DNA from: Kistimonas sp. bin40
GTDB taxonomy: Bacteria; Pseudomonadota; Gammaproteobacteria; Pseudomonadales; Endozoicomonadaceae
Reading direction: 5' to 3'
DNA length: 64,000 nucleotides
Assembly: GCA_002238585.1 (NCBI GenBank)
Contig: MPMQ01000004.1
Coordinates: 37,759 to 101,758 of the forward strand
The position numbers were made by a program, and so were the translations under genes. This document shows, piece after piece, positions 30,386 through 39,329 of this stretch; within the stretch, counting starts at the first letter, position 1, and every line of letters starts with the position of its first letter. The notes under the pieces were generated by a model, which was given only the letters and a program-made list of their open reading frames with translations, had not been told where the DNA came from and did not search any database.

Positions 30386-31795
30386 TCACAACAGGCCCGT
30401 CTGGTCGTGTCGATACCAGGGCCACAGGAGTGCATCACCGACTGACAGAGGCACTCTGGCCTCCGGAGGAAAAAGTTCAGGCGGGGACCCAGGCAGCAGC
30501 CACGACGACCACAGCAATTCCTCCATTGACGATGTCATACCGCCCAGTGCCGGTTGCTGTTCGGCAACACCAGGCAACCAGGACGAGAGAATCTCACTGT
30601 CTGGCAGCAAGGCATCGCCCGGAGGCTCAGCACTGACTTGCACGTCAACGCCCCACTCCTGACCAGAAGATACAGCTGGTGAAAATACAGCTGGTGAAGA
30701 TACAGCTGGTGAAGATACAGCTGGTATAGAAGAATCCCCAGCCGCTTGTGCAATGGGACCCTTAGCCTGGCTTGCGCTGCCGACACCCCCACTATCCCTG
30801 TCTGACCTGCCCCTGTCTGACCTGCCCTTGTCGAGGCCACGCCGGCGCAGGCGTGGCCGAACACTTGTGCGTTGTGCAACCGTTTTTTTACCTCTCTTTA
30901 CCGGGCGGCAAGACTGGCTGGTGTCGTTCGCCCTGTGACTGCGCCGGTGTCTTTCAAGAATATCCTTGCGTGCGAACAGCTTGCGACAATTCTCGACTGG
31001 GCAACAAAACGGCTTGTCACCCGTATGCGTTCGCAAATGCCGCCACACCAGTGGCCTACAGGCAAATCGCCACTGGCAGCCCTCGAAAGGACAACCAAAA
31101 GGTCTTTCGCCAGCGTGGACCCGCAAGTGAATCCCAAGGTCCCCTTTGCGCTTGAAGTCTTTGCCACAGCCTTCGACCGGGCAGGAAAAAGGGCGTTGCC
31201 AGGCATGAGAATGCAGGAACCGCGTGTGGCAACTTCTGTGTCCTGAGGTCTTGAACTTTTTGCCACAACCTGGAAACGGGCACAGCCAAGGCCGTTCTGG
31301 CATGTGCGTACGCGCATGCACAGTGGCATCACGTCTACTTCCAAAGCCCTTCCCACAGCCCTCAAACGAACAGACAAAGGGCCAGATTCCGGTATGGGCT
31401 GGCAGGTGAGCCCGGAGACTGCCTTGACGCATGAAACTTTGTCCACAGCCCGGCACAGTGCATACATACGGCTTGTCTCCCGTGTGTTTTCGCCAGTGAA
31501 CACTGAAATTGTCTCTATACCGGAAGTGCTTTGCACAGCCCTCCCAAGGACAAAAATGCGACCATGGACCGGTATGGACTGGCAGATGCGTCTGGACGTC
31601 ATGGCTTCGTGTGAACTTTTTTTCACAGCCTGGAACAGGACAGTGCCCAGGGGCTTCTCCTGTACGGCTGACGTGATGACAAGATCCTGGTGCTGCCTCG
31701 GATGCGCTTTTTCTCCCGATGTATCCAGCAGACGCAGGTCTGTCCTTGCGACGACCAAACCCAAAGGCCGGTCTACAGTGACTCTCAAACAGCAT
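30386..31795 (-). CDS. C2H2 zinc-finger array protein, eight fingers
   Basis: ATG 31795 follows AGGTGG at good spacing and gives MLFESHCRPAF, an N-terminus shared in outline with other zinc-finger genes here (xxHCRP); GTG 31807 is an alternative. The 469-residue protein has eight consecutive fingers at about 55-300, mostly C-x4-C-x12-H-x3-H (for example CPVPGCEKKF, CTVPGCGQSF, CPVEGCGKDF), joined by HTGDKPY-like linkers of eukaryotic type. A basic segment (PVKRGKKTVAQR, RPRLRRRG) could serve as a nuclear localisation signal. The C-terminal third is Ser/Pro/acidic with PAVSS repeats and ends near DALLWPWYRHDQ. Such arrays are a hallmark of eukaryotic DNA-binding proteins; a role in host nuclei is inference. 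Confidence 0.93.
   Translation of the reverse strand: MLFESHCRPAFGFGRRKDRPASAGYIGRKSASEAAPGSCHHVSRTGEAPGHCPVPGCEKKFTRSHDVQTHLPVHTGPWSHFCPWEGCAKHFRYRDNFSVHWRKHTGDKPYVCTVPGCGQSFMRQGSLRAHLPAHTGIWPFVCSFEGCGKGFGSRRDATVHARTHMPERPWLCPFPGCGKKFKTSGHRSCHTRFLHSHAWQRPFSCPVEGCGKDFKRKGDLGIHLRVHAGERPFGCPFEGCQWRFACRPLVWRHLRTHTGDKPFCCPVENCRKLFARKDILERHRRSHRANDTSQSCRPVKRGKKTVAQRTSVRPRLRRRGLDKGRSDRGRSDRDSGGVGSASQAKGPIAQAAGDSSIPAVSSPAVSSPAVFSPAVSSGQEWGVDVQVSAEPPGDALLPDSEILSSWLPGVAEQQPALGGMTSSMEELLWSSWLLPGSPPELFPPEARVPLSVGDALLWPWYRHDQTGLL
30669..30727 (-). repeat. 15-bp repeats coding PAVSS
   Basis: Four near-identical 15-bp units (GATACAGCTGGTGAA on the plus strand) encode the Ser-Pro-Ala-Val repeats in the C-terminal region of the eight-finger protein. 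Confidence 0.85.
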
Positions 31796-31896
31796 AAGCA
31801 CAGCCACCTGGAAGAAATGGTTGAATCACTGTTCGACAGCTGTTGCGATCCTGAGCACCTGCGTTCAACTGACAAGCCTGTTATGGCGATCATGCA

Positions 31897-32259
31897 TCAT
31901 GACAGCGCTGAACTCTGCGGATCCGCTTGCCCTTCCAGAATGTCTGACAGCCAGGACCACAGCTGAGTCTCCTCCTCGCCAGAGGATGACACCCATGCCA
32001 ACGAGGCGGCGCCTGGCCTGGGTGATGACAGCCAAGGCCTTTCTCCGGTGTGGGTCAGCAGGTGGATGTCCTTGTCTCCCTGGTTCTTGTATCGCTTGCC
32101 ACAACCCTCTACAGGACAGGTCCAGGGCTGATCTTCCGAATGAAAAGCCTGGTGTCTTTGCCGGTTTGCTGTGGTTGCGAACTGCTTTTGACATACTCCC
32201 CGCCCTGAAGGACGGGGCTTGCCGCGCACCAGGTCAAAGACACTGTAGAAGTCAGACAC
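31897..32259 (-). pseudogene. Truncated zinc-finger gene (C-terminal remnant)
   Basis: The 120-codon frame keeps one broken finger (CQKQFATTANRQRHQAFH), one intact finger (CPVEGCGKRYKNQGDKDIHLLTH) with a TGERPW linker, and the conserved end TQLWSWLSDILEG. That end is almost identical to the C-terminus of the neighbouring gene at 32290 (VQLWSWLSDILDE). The 5' end is replaced by an IS200/IS605-type palindrome, so the gene appears to be a duplicate truncated by a transposon event. It starts 30 bp after the neighbour's stop and might still be expressed. Confidence 0.75.
32189..32243. mobile_element. IS200/IS605-type terminal palindrome, copy A
   Basis: GACATACTCCCCGCCCTGAA and the following bases form a near-perfect hairpin (CCCCGCCC...GGACGGGG, 32198-32217), followed by GCTTGCCGCGC and GTCAAAGA. 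This is the form of the subterminal ends left by IS200/IS605 elements. A second copy at 41.2 kb matches over about 55 bp. No transposase remains. Confidence 0.75.
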
Positions 32260-32289
32260 TGAGAAAGACCCTCCACTTTTCCGGGCCGG

Positions 32290-33699
32290 TCATTCGTCCA
32301 GAATATCTGACAGCCACGACCAGAGTTGTACGCTATCTGTTGTCGGCAACCTCACCATGGCAACGGCCACACCAGCCTGGCGACAGGGTGACCTGGGCGC
32401 GGGTGCACCATCCCCCGCTGGCAACATCAAGTCATCCGGCGCCGATACAGGCTCACTGGCAGCAGACCAACGGATCGATGACAGATCGGCATCAGACCGG
32501 CGTAGACGCCTCATCACCGCATCGCCACAGGACGAAACCTGCGCCTGCGCCTGCGCCTGCGCCGACGCGAAAGGCTGCTGGAACCGGGACTGGCTGACGC
32601 TGGCTACCCGCCCTTTGTCGCAAGCCGCCTTCCCTGTCATGAGGGGCACTGGATAGCTTTTTCGGCGACCTGATGCCCCTGTTGTCCCGGACCTGGTCCT
32701 GCTGCCGGCACACACACCGGGAGAATGCATCTTCTGCGGACGACAAGGAGGGCGTTTTTCCTCAACAGGGACTTGAACACCAGTCTGGACACCATGCTTG
32801 AGCAGGTGAGGCGGGAGCTGCTGTTGCCGGACGAAGCTTTTCCCGCAGTCCGGGACAGGGCAGAGCCAGCGTTTTTTGCGCGCGTGACTGCGCAGGTGGC
32901 TGTCCCGGCTTCCTTTCCATCTGAACTGCCAGTCGCAACCCGGGACCGGGCAGGGCCAGCTTTGCTCGACAGAATGGTTGCGCATATGGGCCGCCTTGCA
33001 CTGACGGATCAAGAATCTTTTGCCACAACCCTCCACGGGACAAAAATACTCGCGGTCTGGCTTGGGGGCCTTCGGTCTCTGTGCGTGTAACCGAAGGTGA
33101 GACTGCATGATATTTTTGCGCGAGAAACCCTGGCCACAGCTCTCGATGGGGCACATCCAGGGCTTTTTCCCGGTATGGACTGCCAGATGGCTCCTGAGCC
33201 CGACAAGCTGTCCAAAGCGCTTTTTGCAACCTTCAAAGGGACACCCAAAGCGCTTGACATCAAGATGGACCTGAGCGTGAATCCCGGCGTGGTCTTTTCG
33301 GTAGAAGCGCTTTGCACAGCCCTCCACGAGGCAGCAATAAGGCCTGTCTCCGATATGAACCCGAGCGTGAACATCCCTTTTCCTTTGCGTGCTGTATTGA
33401 TTGTGACAGTCTGGAAAAGAGCAGGGCCACAGCTGTGTTACCCTGCGGGTCAGCACCGGGACTGGCTCCCCTCTTTTTCCGTCAGCCTCCAGGCCCCGGG
33501 CTCCAGACACACCCAACCCGTTTTTACCCCGAACAGAGGCCGCGCACTGCACAGTCCCGCAGGGCCGGGCTGCGGCAGAGAGGCGGACAACCACCCCACT
33601 CAACAATCCCGCTGTCGATCGGGACCGGCATCTGTAACCAGTGAGCCTGGTACCGGCAAGATCATCAGAGACGAACACAACATCACCAACCTGCGTCAA
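32290..33699 (-). CDS. C2H2 zinc-finger array protein, seven fingers
   Basis: Start uncertain: the frame opens at TTG 33699 and has no good ribosome-binding site, with GTG codons shortly inside. The 469 residues hold seven fingers at about 95-305 (CSFPDCHNQY, CLVEGCAKRF, CPFEGCKKRF, CPIESCGQGF, CPVEGCGKRF, CPVPGCDWQF, CPVPDCGKSF), all C-x4-C-x12-H-x3-H. The linkers are less TGEKP-like than in the gene at 36227. After the fingers come basic and low-complexity segments, including an Ala-Gln repeat, then the conserved C-terminal SVQLWSWLSDILDE. That acidic/aromatic end resembles eukaryotic activation-domain motifs, a comparison that is inference only. Confidence 0.9.
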   Translation of the reverse strand: MTQVGDVVFVSDDLAGTRLTGYRCRSRSTAGLLSGVVVRLSAAARPCGTVQCAASVRGKNGLGVSGARGLEADGKRGEPVPVLTRRVTQLWPCSFPDCHNQYSTQRKRDVHARVHIGDRPYCCLVEGCAKRFYRKDHAGIHAQVHLDVKRFGCPFEGCKKRFGQLVGLRSHLAVHTGKKPWMCPIESCGQGFSRKNIMQSHLRLHAQRPKAPKPDREYFCPVEGCGKRFLIRQCKAAHMRNHSVEQSWPCPVPGCDWQFRWKGSRDSHLRSHARKKRWLCPVPDCGKSFVRQQQLPPHLLKHGVQTGVQVPVEEKRPPCRPQKMHSPGVCAGSRTRSGTTGASGRRKSYPVPLMTGKAACDKGRVASVSQSRFQQPFASAQAQAQAQVSSCGDAVMRRLRRSDADLSSIRWSAASEPVSAPDDLMLPAGDGAPAPRSPCRQAGVAVAMVRLPTTDSVQLWSWLSDILDE

Positions 33700-33707
33700 T
33701 AGTGCTA

Positions 33708-33917
33708 TCAGTGGCTATCGGCTACAGCTGCTGCGCTCTTGTCGAGGCTTGGGAACATGCGGTTCTCCTGTCTCTGGTGACACTTCTGGCCCCACTGTCC
33801 CATGAAAGCCGTGAAAGGTTTGTCACAATCTGCAACGGGGCGCATCCGGGAGTGCCCCCCAGGCGCATAAAGCCCCGCCCGTACTGTCCGCAGACTGATC
33901 AGCGGGCTTGTTGTCAT
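33708..33917 (-). pseudogene. Zinc-finger relic
   Basis: The frame MTTSPLISL...MRPVADCDKPFTAFMGQWGQKCHQRQ keeps the body of one finger of the local type (compare CPVADC...), but the first Cys is Arg and the His positions are lost. It is probably the remains of another zinc-finger gene upstream of 33699. Confidence 0.45.
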
Positions 33918-34372
33918 TTACAGACAATTCGAACATCGGCACTGGCAACCCGGCATAAGACTCAACAGCTACCGACGCCCTGAAACAGGCGCAGGCTACT
34001 CCTTCTATAGAGCCAAAAGCACTGTTTCACTAACAAGCTTGTCTTTCCCCCAAACCCGGCAAGGAACAAAGGCAACAAAGGCAACAAAGGCAACAAAGCC
34101 AATAGCTCCACCCGCTCAGCAGCTGCCTCCTGATTCCAGATTGCACAAGCGGACAGGATCCAATTGGCATCCCTCGCAGCGACACCAGCAGCAATGAACT
34201 TTCAGGATGTGTCCCAGTCCAAGCTGTGCTGGCACACCATGAGTGTGCTGTGTCCCATGGAGAACGGTCATATCAAGGACAATTGAGTTTCCAGGATGGC
34301 AACCACTCTACCGACAGCAAACAGAGAAACAAGACGAGTCAGAAGACTCTATCCAGACAAAGGAGATCCCAG
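33918..34372. other. Spacer with GGCAACAAA repeats
   Basis: 455 bp upstream of the coiled-coil gene. Four 9-bp GGCAACAAA-type repeats lie at about 34062-34100. No supported gene; the promoter of the next gene must be here. Confidence 0.5.
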
Positions 34373-35854
34373 ATGATCCATCAAACACCAACAATTCAAG
34401 GCAGCTCCCACCAGGAACGCTCGGTTCAGACTGATACCCAGCCCACGCAAAGAGCCACTTCTGCTTTCGACAGGAGCGTGCAAACGGACATCACCTTCAC
34501 CAGTGTACGGTGCCAGCCCAGCCCCCCGCAGCCTGCAGGTGCAGACGCAGGTGCAGCACGGGCACTGGCAGAAAAAATGAACATGGCCATTGGAAGCGAT
34601 GACTATTTTTCCGGCAAGCATGATCCCTTGCTGTGGGGCATGAAGTTCAGCTCCCGTGAAATAAAACTGTTTGAGGACCTGTTTCCGCTGCGACGCCACG
34701 CGAGCGTCAGAGAGGCTATGACGCCTTTTGTTGCAGAACGTATGGCAGCGGGACAGAGTGACAGGGACATCATGGAGGCGTTTGTTGCAGCCTGTAAATA
34801 CGCAAAGATTGACGTGCAACATATCAGAAAAATAGAGGACGATTTTTTCAGGCTGCGAGAAGCTTCGGAAATGGCAGAAGCCTCCCATGTCAGGGCAGTC
34901 GAACCCGCAAGGCACGAAACCCTGCAACGCACGGAAGACGAGGCACGTATCCGCCATCTGCAAACTCGACTGACACAGTCTCAGGAATCCGCACAAAGTC
35001 TCCAACAAAAGCTGAAGACGGCAACAGCCAATCTGTCTATCTTTGTTGGCAAGCAGCAACAATTGTTGTGCGAAATGCGGGAACGGTTGTCACAGGGGAC
35101 ACAAGGGGAGCCGCTGGACGAAGAACAGGGTGGCGCAACAGCGCTGAATGTTGATCCAGGTGGCGATGCACTGCGGCAATCCCGGTTACAGAAGCGTAAA
35201 GAGAGCAGCGCTGCGGAAACTTCTCCTCCCAGTCAAAGACAGAGACCCAATGAAGGGGCTGAGTTGGAACCACAACCCGGTGAAGAGGCTGAGTTGGAAG
35301 CACAAGTCGAAGTCGAAGCCGAAGTCGAAGCCGATGCCGGGCCGACCCAGACGCCTGCTACGACACAGGGCTCATCGCAGCAACAGCCTCAGGTTCAAGT
35401 GCAGACAGGGCCGGTCAAACTGAGCGACTATGGTAAAAACCCTCGCGTTAACGCCTTCATCCGCAAGCTGACAACGGACGACTTGGTGTCGTTCATTGTG
35501 ATAGCACGAACACTGATGACGGAAACAGAGGAATTCCAGAACGAGTGGGAACATTTATGGAAAAAATTGGGTTTTGCCAATGATACCCTGATTGCAAAAA
35601 GCAAAGCGGCGCACCCCTCCAGCCCGGCAGCCCAGATGACTCTCCTGTGTCGTCTCATGTTCAACAAAAGAACAATGATCACCACAAAAGCGGAGCAGGA
35701 TTTCCTGCCTGTCTTTGAAAGCGAACATATGGCAGAGGGTTTGCGACGTGCCATATACGCAGTGCTCCAGGACAAATATGCGTACTTTGAAGATGCCTAC
35801 TCGCAAACGGACAATGGTATTGCCAAGTCCGGGCGCAGAATACGGCTTCTGTGA
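34373..35854 (+). CDS. Coiled-coil protein with C-terminal death-fold-like domain
   Basis: ATG 34373 follows AAGGAG at 8-base spacing; the longer frame from GTG 34226 has no such site. The 493 residues contain two SVQTD repeats (17-39), a helical domain about 85-165 (REIKLFEDLFPLRRHASVREAMTPFV), a coiled coil about 183-243, a basic RLQKRK at 271-276, a Glu/Val repeat (EAEVEAEVEA-like) near 305-322, and a C-terminal helical domain 350-470 with EWEHLWKKLGFANDTLIAK and FLPVFESEHMAEGLRRAIY. That domain aligns with the partial protein at 63.6 kb. The helix pattern (W-x4-W-K-x-L, then I, then P-x6-Q, then LRRA) recalls death-superfamily domains; this is fold-level inference. It is the only plus-strand gene among the zinc-finger genes. 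Confidence 0.88.
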   Translation: MIHQTPTIQGSSHQERSVQTDTQPTQRATSAFDRSVQTDITFTSVRCQPSPPQPAGADAGAARALAEKMNMAIGSDDYFSGKHDPLLWGMKFSSREIKLFEDLFPLRRHASVREAMTPFVAERMAAGQSDRDIMEAFVAACKYAKIDVQHIRKIEDDFFRLREASEMAEASHVRAVEPARHETLQRTEDEARIRHLQTRLTQSQESAQSLQQKLKTATANLSIFVGKQQQLLCEMRERLSQGTQGEPLDEEQGGATALNVDPGGDALRQSRLQKRKESSAAETSPPSQRQRPNEGAELEPQPGEEAELEAQVEVEAEVEADAGPTQTPATTQGSSQQQPQVQVQTGPVKLSDYGKNPRVNAFIRKLTTDDLVSFIVIARTLMTETEEFQNEWEHLWKKLGFANDTLIAKSKAAHPSSPAAQMTLLCRLMFNKRTMITTKAEQDFLPVFESEHMAEGLRRAIYAVLQDKYAYFEDAYSQTDNGIAKSGRRIRLL

Positions 35855-36226
35855 GCGCACTGGGTCAAAATTGTACAAAGCACGACCTGTGACGCACAGG
35901 CGGTGATCCGGGACCTGACGGCCAGCAAACCTGCGACCAGGAACCAGCAGGGGCTTGCAAGAGCGCGGCAAGGACATGCCCGCCAAGCCGTCCCCGGACG
36001 CACAGGCGTGTAGGCCATCGCCGGATTCTGTCCCCCTCATGCATAACCCCGCGTTCAGACAAACAAGGATGTCACCGGGTCTGGCCGTACCGGAAGGAAA
36101 AGAGTTGCAGCTTGTTTCCAGGCTGCACAGGGCCCCTGATCGCAATTTTTCGATGCGTGTGACAGACAACCGATAGTATCTATCAATGCATCAGCCCCCG
36201 TTTTTCCCCCCCAGATGGACCTGCAC
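35855..36226. other. Spacer between convergent genes
   Basis: 370 bp between the coiled-coil gene and the zinc-finger gene stop. No gene or clear terminator is seen. Confidence 0.45.
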
Positions 36227-37750
36227 CTATGCTCTTGCACTTGCATCCATGCTCTCGCATTTGATTTGTTTGAATAAGCTCCCCCCCTCCACAGGGTATT
36301 TACAAGACTTTGCTTTTGTATGACGCCGGAGATGAATTTTTATCACGCTCGAATAGGCGGACGCTTGCCCGCAACCTTCCACAGGACAGACATAAGGTTT
36401 TTCGCCCCTATGTTGTCGCAGATGAGGCGGCAGCGCACAGCGGTAGCTGAAACCTTTCTCGCATCCCTCAACGGGACAGACATAAAGCTTTGGCCGCCTA
36501 TGAACCCGCATATGTATGCTTTGATCGCTTTTTGTCCTGGACCGCTTGCCACAACCTTCAACAGGGCAGAGATAGAGTTTGTCACTCGTGTGATGGCGCA
36601 GAATGTGGATATTTCGTTCTCCTTGTGTCGTGAACGTCTTTCTACAGTCAGCAACCAAGCAGAGGAAAGGCTTTTCTCCCCTGTGTCTACGAAGATGGCG
36701 GTTCAAGGTGGGCCGCTGCCGAAACACTTTTCCGCATTGCTCAAAAGAGCAGACATAGGGCTTTTGTCCTGTATGCGTCCGCAGGTGATTTGTCAGCACA
36801 TTCCTGTAGCCAAAACCTGTCCCGCATCCCTCAAAAGGGCAGACATAGGGCTTTTGTCCCGTATGCCTTCGCTGGTGATCCCTGCGCAGGCTCTGGCGGC
36901 CAAAAGCTGTCCTGCATCCCTCAAAAGAGCAGAGGAAAGGCTTTTCTCCCATATGTCTTCGAATGTGATAGCTCAGCGTGCCCAGCTGTCGGAAAACTTT
37001 TCCGCATTGCTCAAAAGAGCACAGATAAGGCTTTTCGCCCGAGTGCATGCGCAAGTGATTTTCCAGCACAGCCCTATAGGCAAAACTTGCCCCACATCCC
37101 TCAAAAGGGCAGAGATAAGGTTTGGCCTTCGCAGGGACGCGCATCTGGCTTTTTCTATTTTCTGTTGGCGTATCCTGCTGTGCCTTCCCCGTCGAAGGGC
37201 GGGTAGAAGGCTGTTGCCCCGGATAGTGCTGTACAGGCTTCAACCTCCGCTCTGCTGGTGTCCAGGACAGCTTGCCAGACTCACCAAAGACGCGGGAACA
37301 AGCCCTTTTTTCCTGATGCCTGCGACTGTAAAAGGCCAGTGCGCCTTCTTGGCGCAAGCGCTTCCTGCCCGCCTCCTCAAGCCCGGGACAAGGCCTGTCT
37401 TGAGTACGCGTTCGAAGATGTGTTTTCAGCACCTTGCTGTATCCGAACCGTTTTCCGCAACCTTCAAAAGGACACAGACAAGGCTTTTCTCGCGCACGCC
37501 CTGGCCTGTGAATCTTTTGTTTTTCTCCTGGCGTGGACTGCTTTCCACCCCCTGCAACAAAGTGGGTATGAGGCTTTGTTCCCCGATGCCTGCCTGGAGA
37601 AACCTGGGCAGGCGTGTTGCGAGCCCCGCGCCTTTTGCTGCCGGGAACAGGGCAAAGCCCGGGCTGTTCTTCCGGGAAGCAAGCAAGGGATCGACCAGGG
37701 CTGAGAGCAGTTCGCTCACCTGTCCTGCTGTGGGCTGTAGACTGGATCAA
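36227..37750 (-). CDS. C2H2 zinc-finger array protein, nine intact fingers
   Basis: Start TTG 37750 is supported by AGGAG six bases upstream and by the same leader before the gene at 39165. The 507 residues open with a basic, low-complexity region, one finger missing its last His (HLRTRT) and two decayed finger units (about 90-160), then nine intact fingers about 210-485 with linkers HSGEKPY, HMGEKPF, HTGQKPY and HRGEKPF. Fingers fall into recurring types (CPFEGCG..FGYR, CSFEQCGKVFRQ), showing growth by internal duplication. This is the most eukaryote-like array of the set. It lacks the LWxWL end, finishing ...IKCESMDASARA. Likely DNA- or RNA-binding; host-nuclear action is inferred. Confidence 0.92.
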   Translation of the reverse strand: MIQSTAHSRTGERTALSPGRSLACFPEEQPGLCPVPGSKRRGARNTPAQVSPGRHRGTKPHTHFVAGGGKQSTPGEKQKIHRPGRAREKPCLCPFEGCGKRFGYSKVLKTHLRTRTQDRPCPGLEEAGRKRLRQEGALAFYSRRHQEKRACSRVFGESGKLSWTPAERRLKPVQHYPGQQPSTRPSTGKAQQDTPTENRKSQMRVPAKAKPYLCPFEGCGASFAYRAVLENHLRMHSGEKPYLCSFEQCGKVFRQLGTLSYHIRRHMGEKPFLCSFEGCRTAFGRQSLRRDHQRRHTGQKPYVCPFEGCGTGFGYRNVLTNHLRTHTGQKPYVCSFEQCGKVFRQRPTLNRHLRRHRGEKPFLCLVADCRKTFTTQGERNIHILRHHTSDKLYLCPVEGCGKRSRTKSDQSIHMRVHRRPKLYVCPVEGCEKGFSYRCALPPHLRQHRGEKPYVCPVEGCGQASAYSSVIKIHLRRHTKAKSCKYPVEGGSLFKQIKCESMDASARA

Positions 37751-37965
37751 GATCGGCTCCTGAAGTTGAACAATGACACACCCGGCCTTGGACCATCCTT
37801 GCGCTTTTTCCTCCCCTGCGAGCTGACACCCAGGTTACGAACGCCCTGCCCTGGAACGCCGGAACATGTCTACAACGGTGTCATCGCCCAACTATCTTGT
37901 CACTGCCTGCAGTGCTGATGAGTCCGCCACATGCTGATGCACAGCCCTTGTGTTCCATCAAGGCA

Positions 37966-38157
37966 TCAGTTCGCAGCATTTGCTACACCCTTGTCTGGAT
38001 GGAAGGGCATTTTATGGGTTCGCATATGTATGTTTCTATTTCCCCTGGTCGTGAAACGCCGACCGCAGTCCTCACCAGGGCAGCTCTGTTTTTTTTCGTC
38101 TGCCTTCGAAGGTGATTTCGCAGTGGGGCTCGCTCGCCAACCCCTTCCCCACACACA
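37966..38157 (-). pseudogene. Decayed 3' extension of the next finger gene
   Basis: Beyond the stop of the gene at 38158, other frames continue with finger sequence: VCPLDVCGEGVGERAPLRNH in one and CPGEDCGRRFTTRGNRNIHM in another. This shows that the array once extended about two fingers further before frameshifts cut it. Confidence 0.6.
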
Positions 38158-39165
38158 TCAAGGGGGCAGACACGGGAGTTTTTCTTTCGTATGTGCGCGA
38201 AGGGGATTTTCAAGGTGCCGGTAGCCGAAACTTCTCCCGCCCCGCTCACAAGGGGACAGATAAGGATTGATTCCCCTATGGCCCCGCAGCAGATGAGCAT
38301 TGTAATCCCCCCGGGTCCTGAACCGCCGGCCACAGCGCTCGAGAGGGCAGGTATGAGGTTTTTCTCCCGTATGCCGGAGAAAGTGGCAGGTCAGCGTGCG
38401 CTGCAGTCGGAAACGCTTGCCACATCCCTCAAAAGAACAGACATAAGGCTTCTCTCCCGTATGCCGCAAAAAGTGGCCGTTGAGCACCGTTTTGTAGCCG
38501 AAAGCTCGCCCACAGCCCTCAAAAGAGCAGAGATAAGGCTTTACTCCCGTATGGACCCGCAGATGGCTATTGTAATCCCCCCGGGTCCTGAACCGCCGGC
38601 CACAGCCCTCGACAAGGCAGGCATGAGGTTTTTCTCCCGTATGCCGGGGAAAGTGGCGGATCAGCGTGCTCTGCAGTCGGAAACGCTTGCCACATCCCGC
38701 AAAAGAACAGGGATAAGGCTTCTCTCCCGTATGCCGTAAAAAGTGGCCTTTGAGCACCTTCTTGTCGCCGAAAGCTTGCCCACAGCCCTCAAAAGAGCAG
38801 AGATAAGGCTTGGCTCCCGTACGCCTCGAAAGGCTGTTTGCGCGCAGATTCTGGTACCAGAATCTGGTCATACACTCTGTGAACGCACCGACATAAGGAC
38901 TTTTTCCCCTGCGCCCTGGAAAGTGCTGGCTTACTGCGTATCCGATGCCTTGCCCGCTCCCCTCAACAGGGACGGCACAAGGCTCTTTCCCCCAATGTCT
39001 TTGAAAATGCGCCTGGGCATACCTCCTTCGGGCGAAGCCTCTTTTGCAGGCGGGAGAAGGGCAGAACCAAAGCCGGTTTTCCGGGGAGAAAATCGGGGCA
39101 GCATCAAGACTGGGGGTGAAGGCAAGGCGACAGCCGGGCCTGCCGTGGTCAGTGGAGGAAATCAA
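38158..39165 (-). CDS. C2H2 zinc-finger array protein, seven intact fingers
   Basis: TTG 39165 lies six bases after AGGAG, the same arrangement as at 37750; ATG 39168 sits three bases closer to the site. The 335 residues start MISSTDHGRPGCRLAF. Finger 1 is CPSPACKRGFARRRYAQAHFQRH, followed by two decayed units and then six intact fingers of 30-residue period with HTGEKPY linkers (CSFEGCGQAF, CSFAGCGKRF, CLVEGCGRRF and repeats), then a decayed last unit. A three-finger block is tandemly duplicated at the DNA level. The C-terminus (KEKLPCLPP) is a frameshift product, since finger sequence continues downstream in other frames, and the LWxWL motif is missing. It may be a recently truncated gene. 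Confidence 0.85.
   Translation of the reverse strand: MISSTDHGRPGCRLAFTPSLDAAPIFSPENRLWFCPSPACKRGFARRRYAQAHFQRHWGKEPCAVPVEGSGQGIGYAVSQHFPGRRGKSPYVGAFTECMTRFWYQNLRANSLSRRTGAKPYLCSFEGCGQAFGDKKVLKGHFLRHTGEKPYPCSFAGCGKRFRLQSTLIRHFPRHTGEKPHACLVEGCGRRFRTRGDYNSHLRVHTGVKPYLCSFEGCGRAFGYKTVLNGHFLRHTGEKPYVCSFEGCGKRFRLQRTLTCHFLRHTGEKPHTCPLERCGRRFRTRGDYNAHLLRGHRGINPYLSPCERGGRSFGYRHLENPLRAHTKEKLPCLPP
38301..38825 (-). repeat. Two tandem 270-bp three-finger units
   Basis: The segment starting TGTAATCCCCCCGGGTCCTG at 38301 recurs at 38571, exactly 270 bp (three 30-codon fingers) away. The two units are nearly identical throughout, with only scattered substitutions, so the duplication is recent. Confidence 0.92.
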
Positions 39166-39329
39166 CATCGGCTCCTGGGCTTGAACAGTGGCACACACAG
39201 CCTTGGACAGCCGCTGATCTGTTTCGCACGCCCGGGTGCTGACAGCCTGGTTACAGCGTCGTAGAGGTGCTCAAGTTTCCTGACAGATTGTTTATCCAGC
39301 CGGGCTGGCGCCCACCACCAAAGAGCCAG

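Noticed and set aside
36320..37918. 532-residue plus-strand ORF opposite the nine-finger gene
   Set aside because: Its periodicity (repeated LKRADIGLLSRM-like units) is the complement of the finger repeats; the minus strand gives intact Cys/His fingers.
38281..38900. Regularly spaced repeats that could suggest a CRISPR array
   Set aside because: The period is 90 bp of coding finger units with conserved Cys/His codons throughout; there are no unique spacers and no cas genes.
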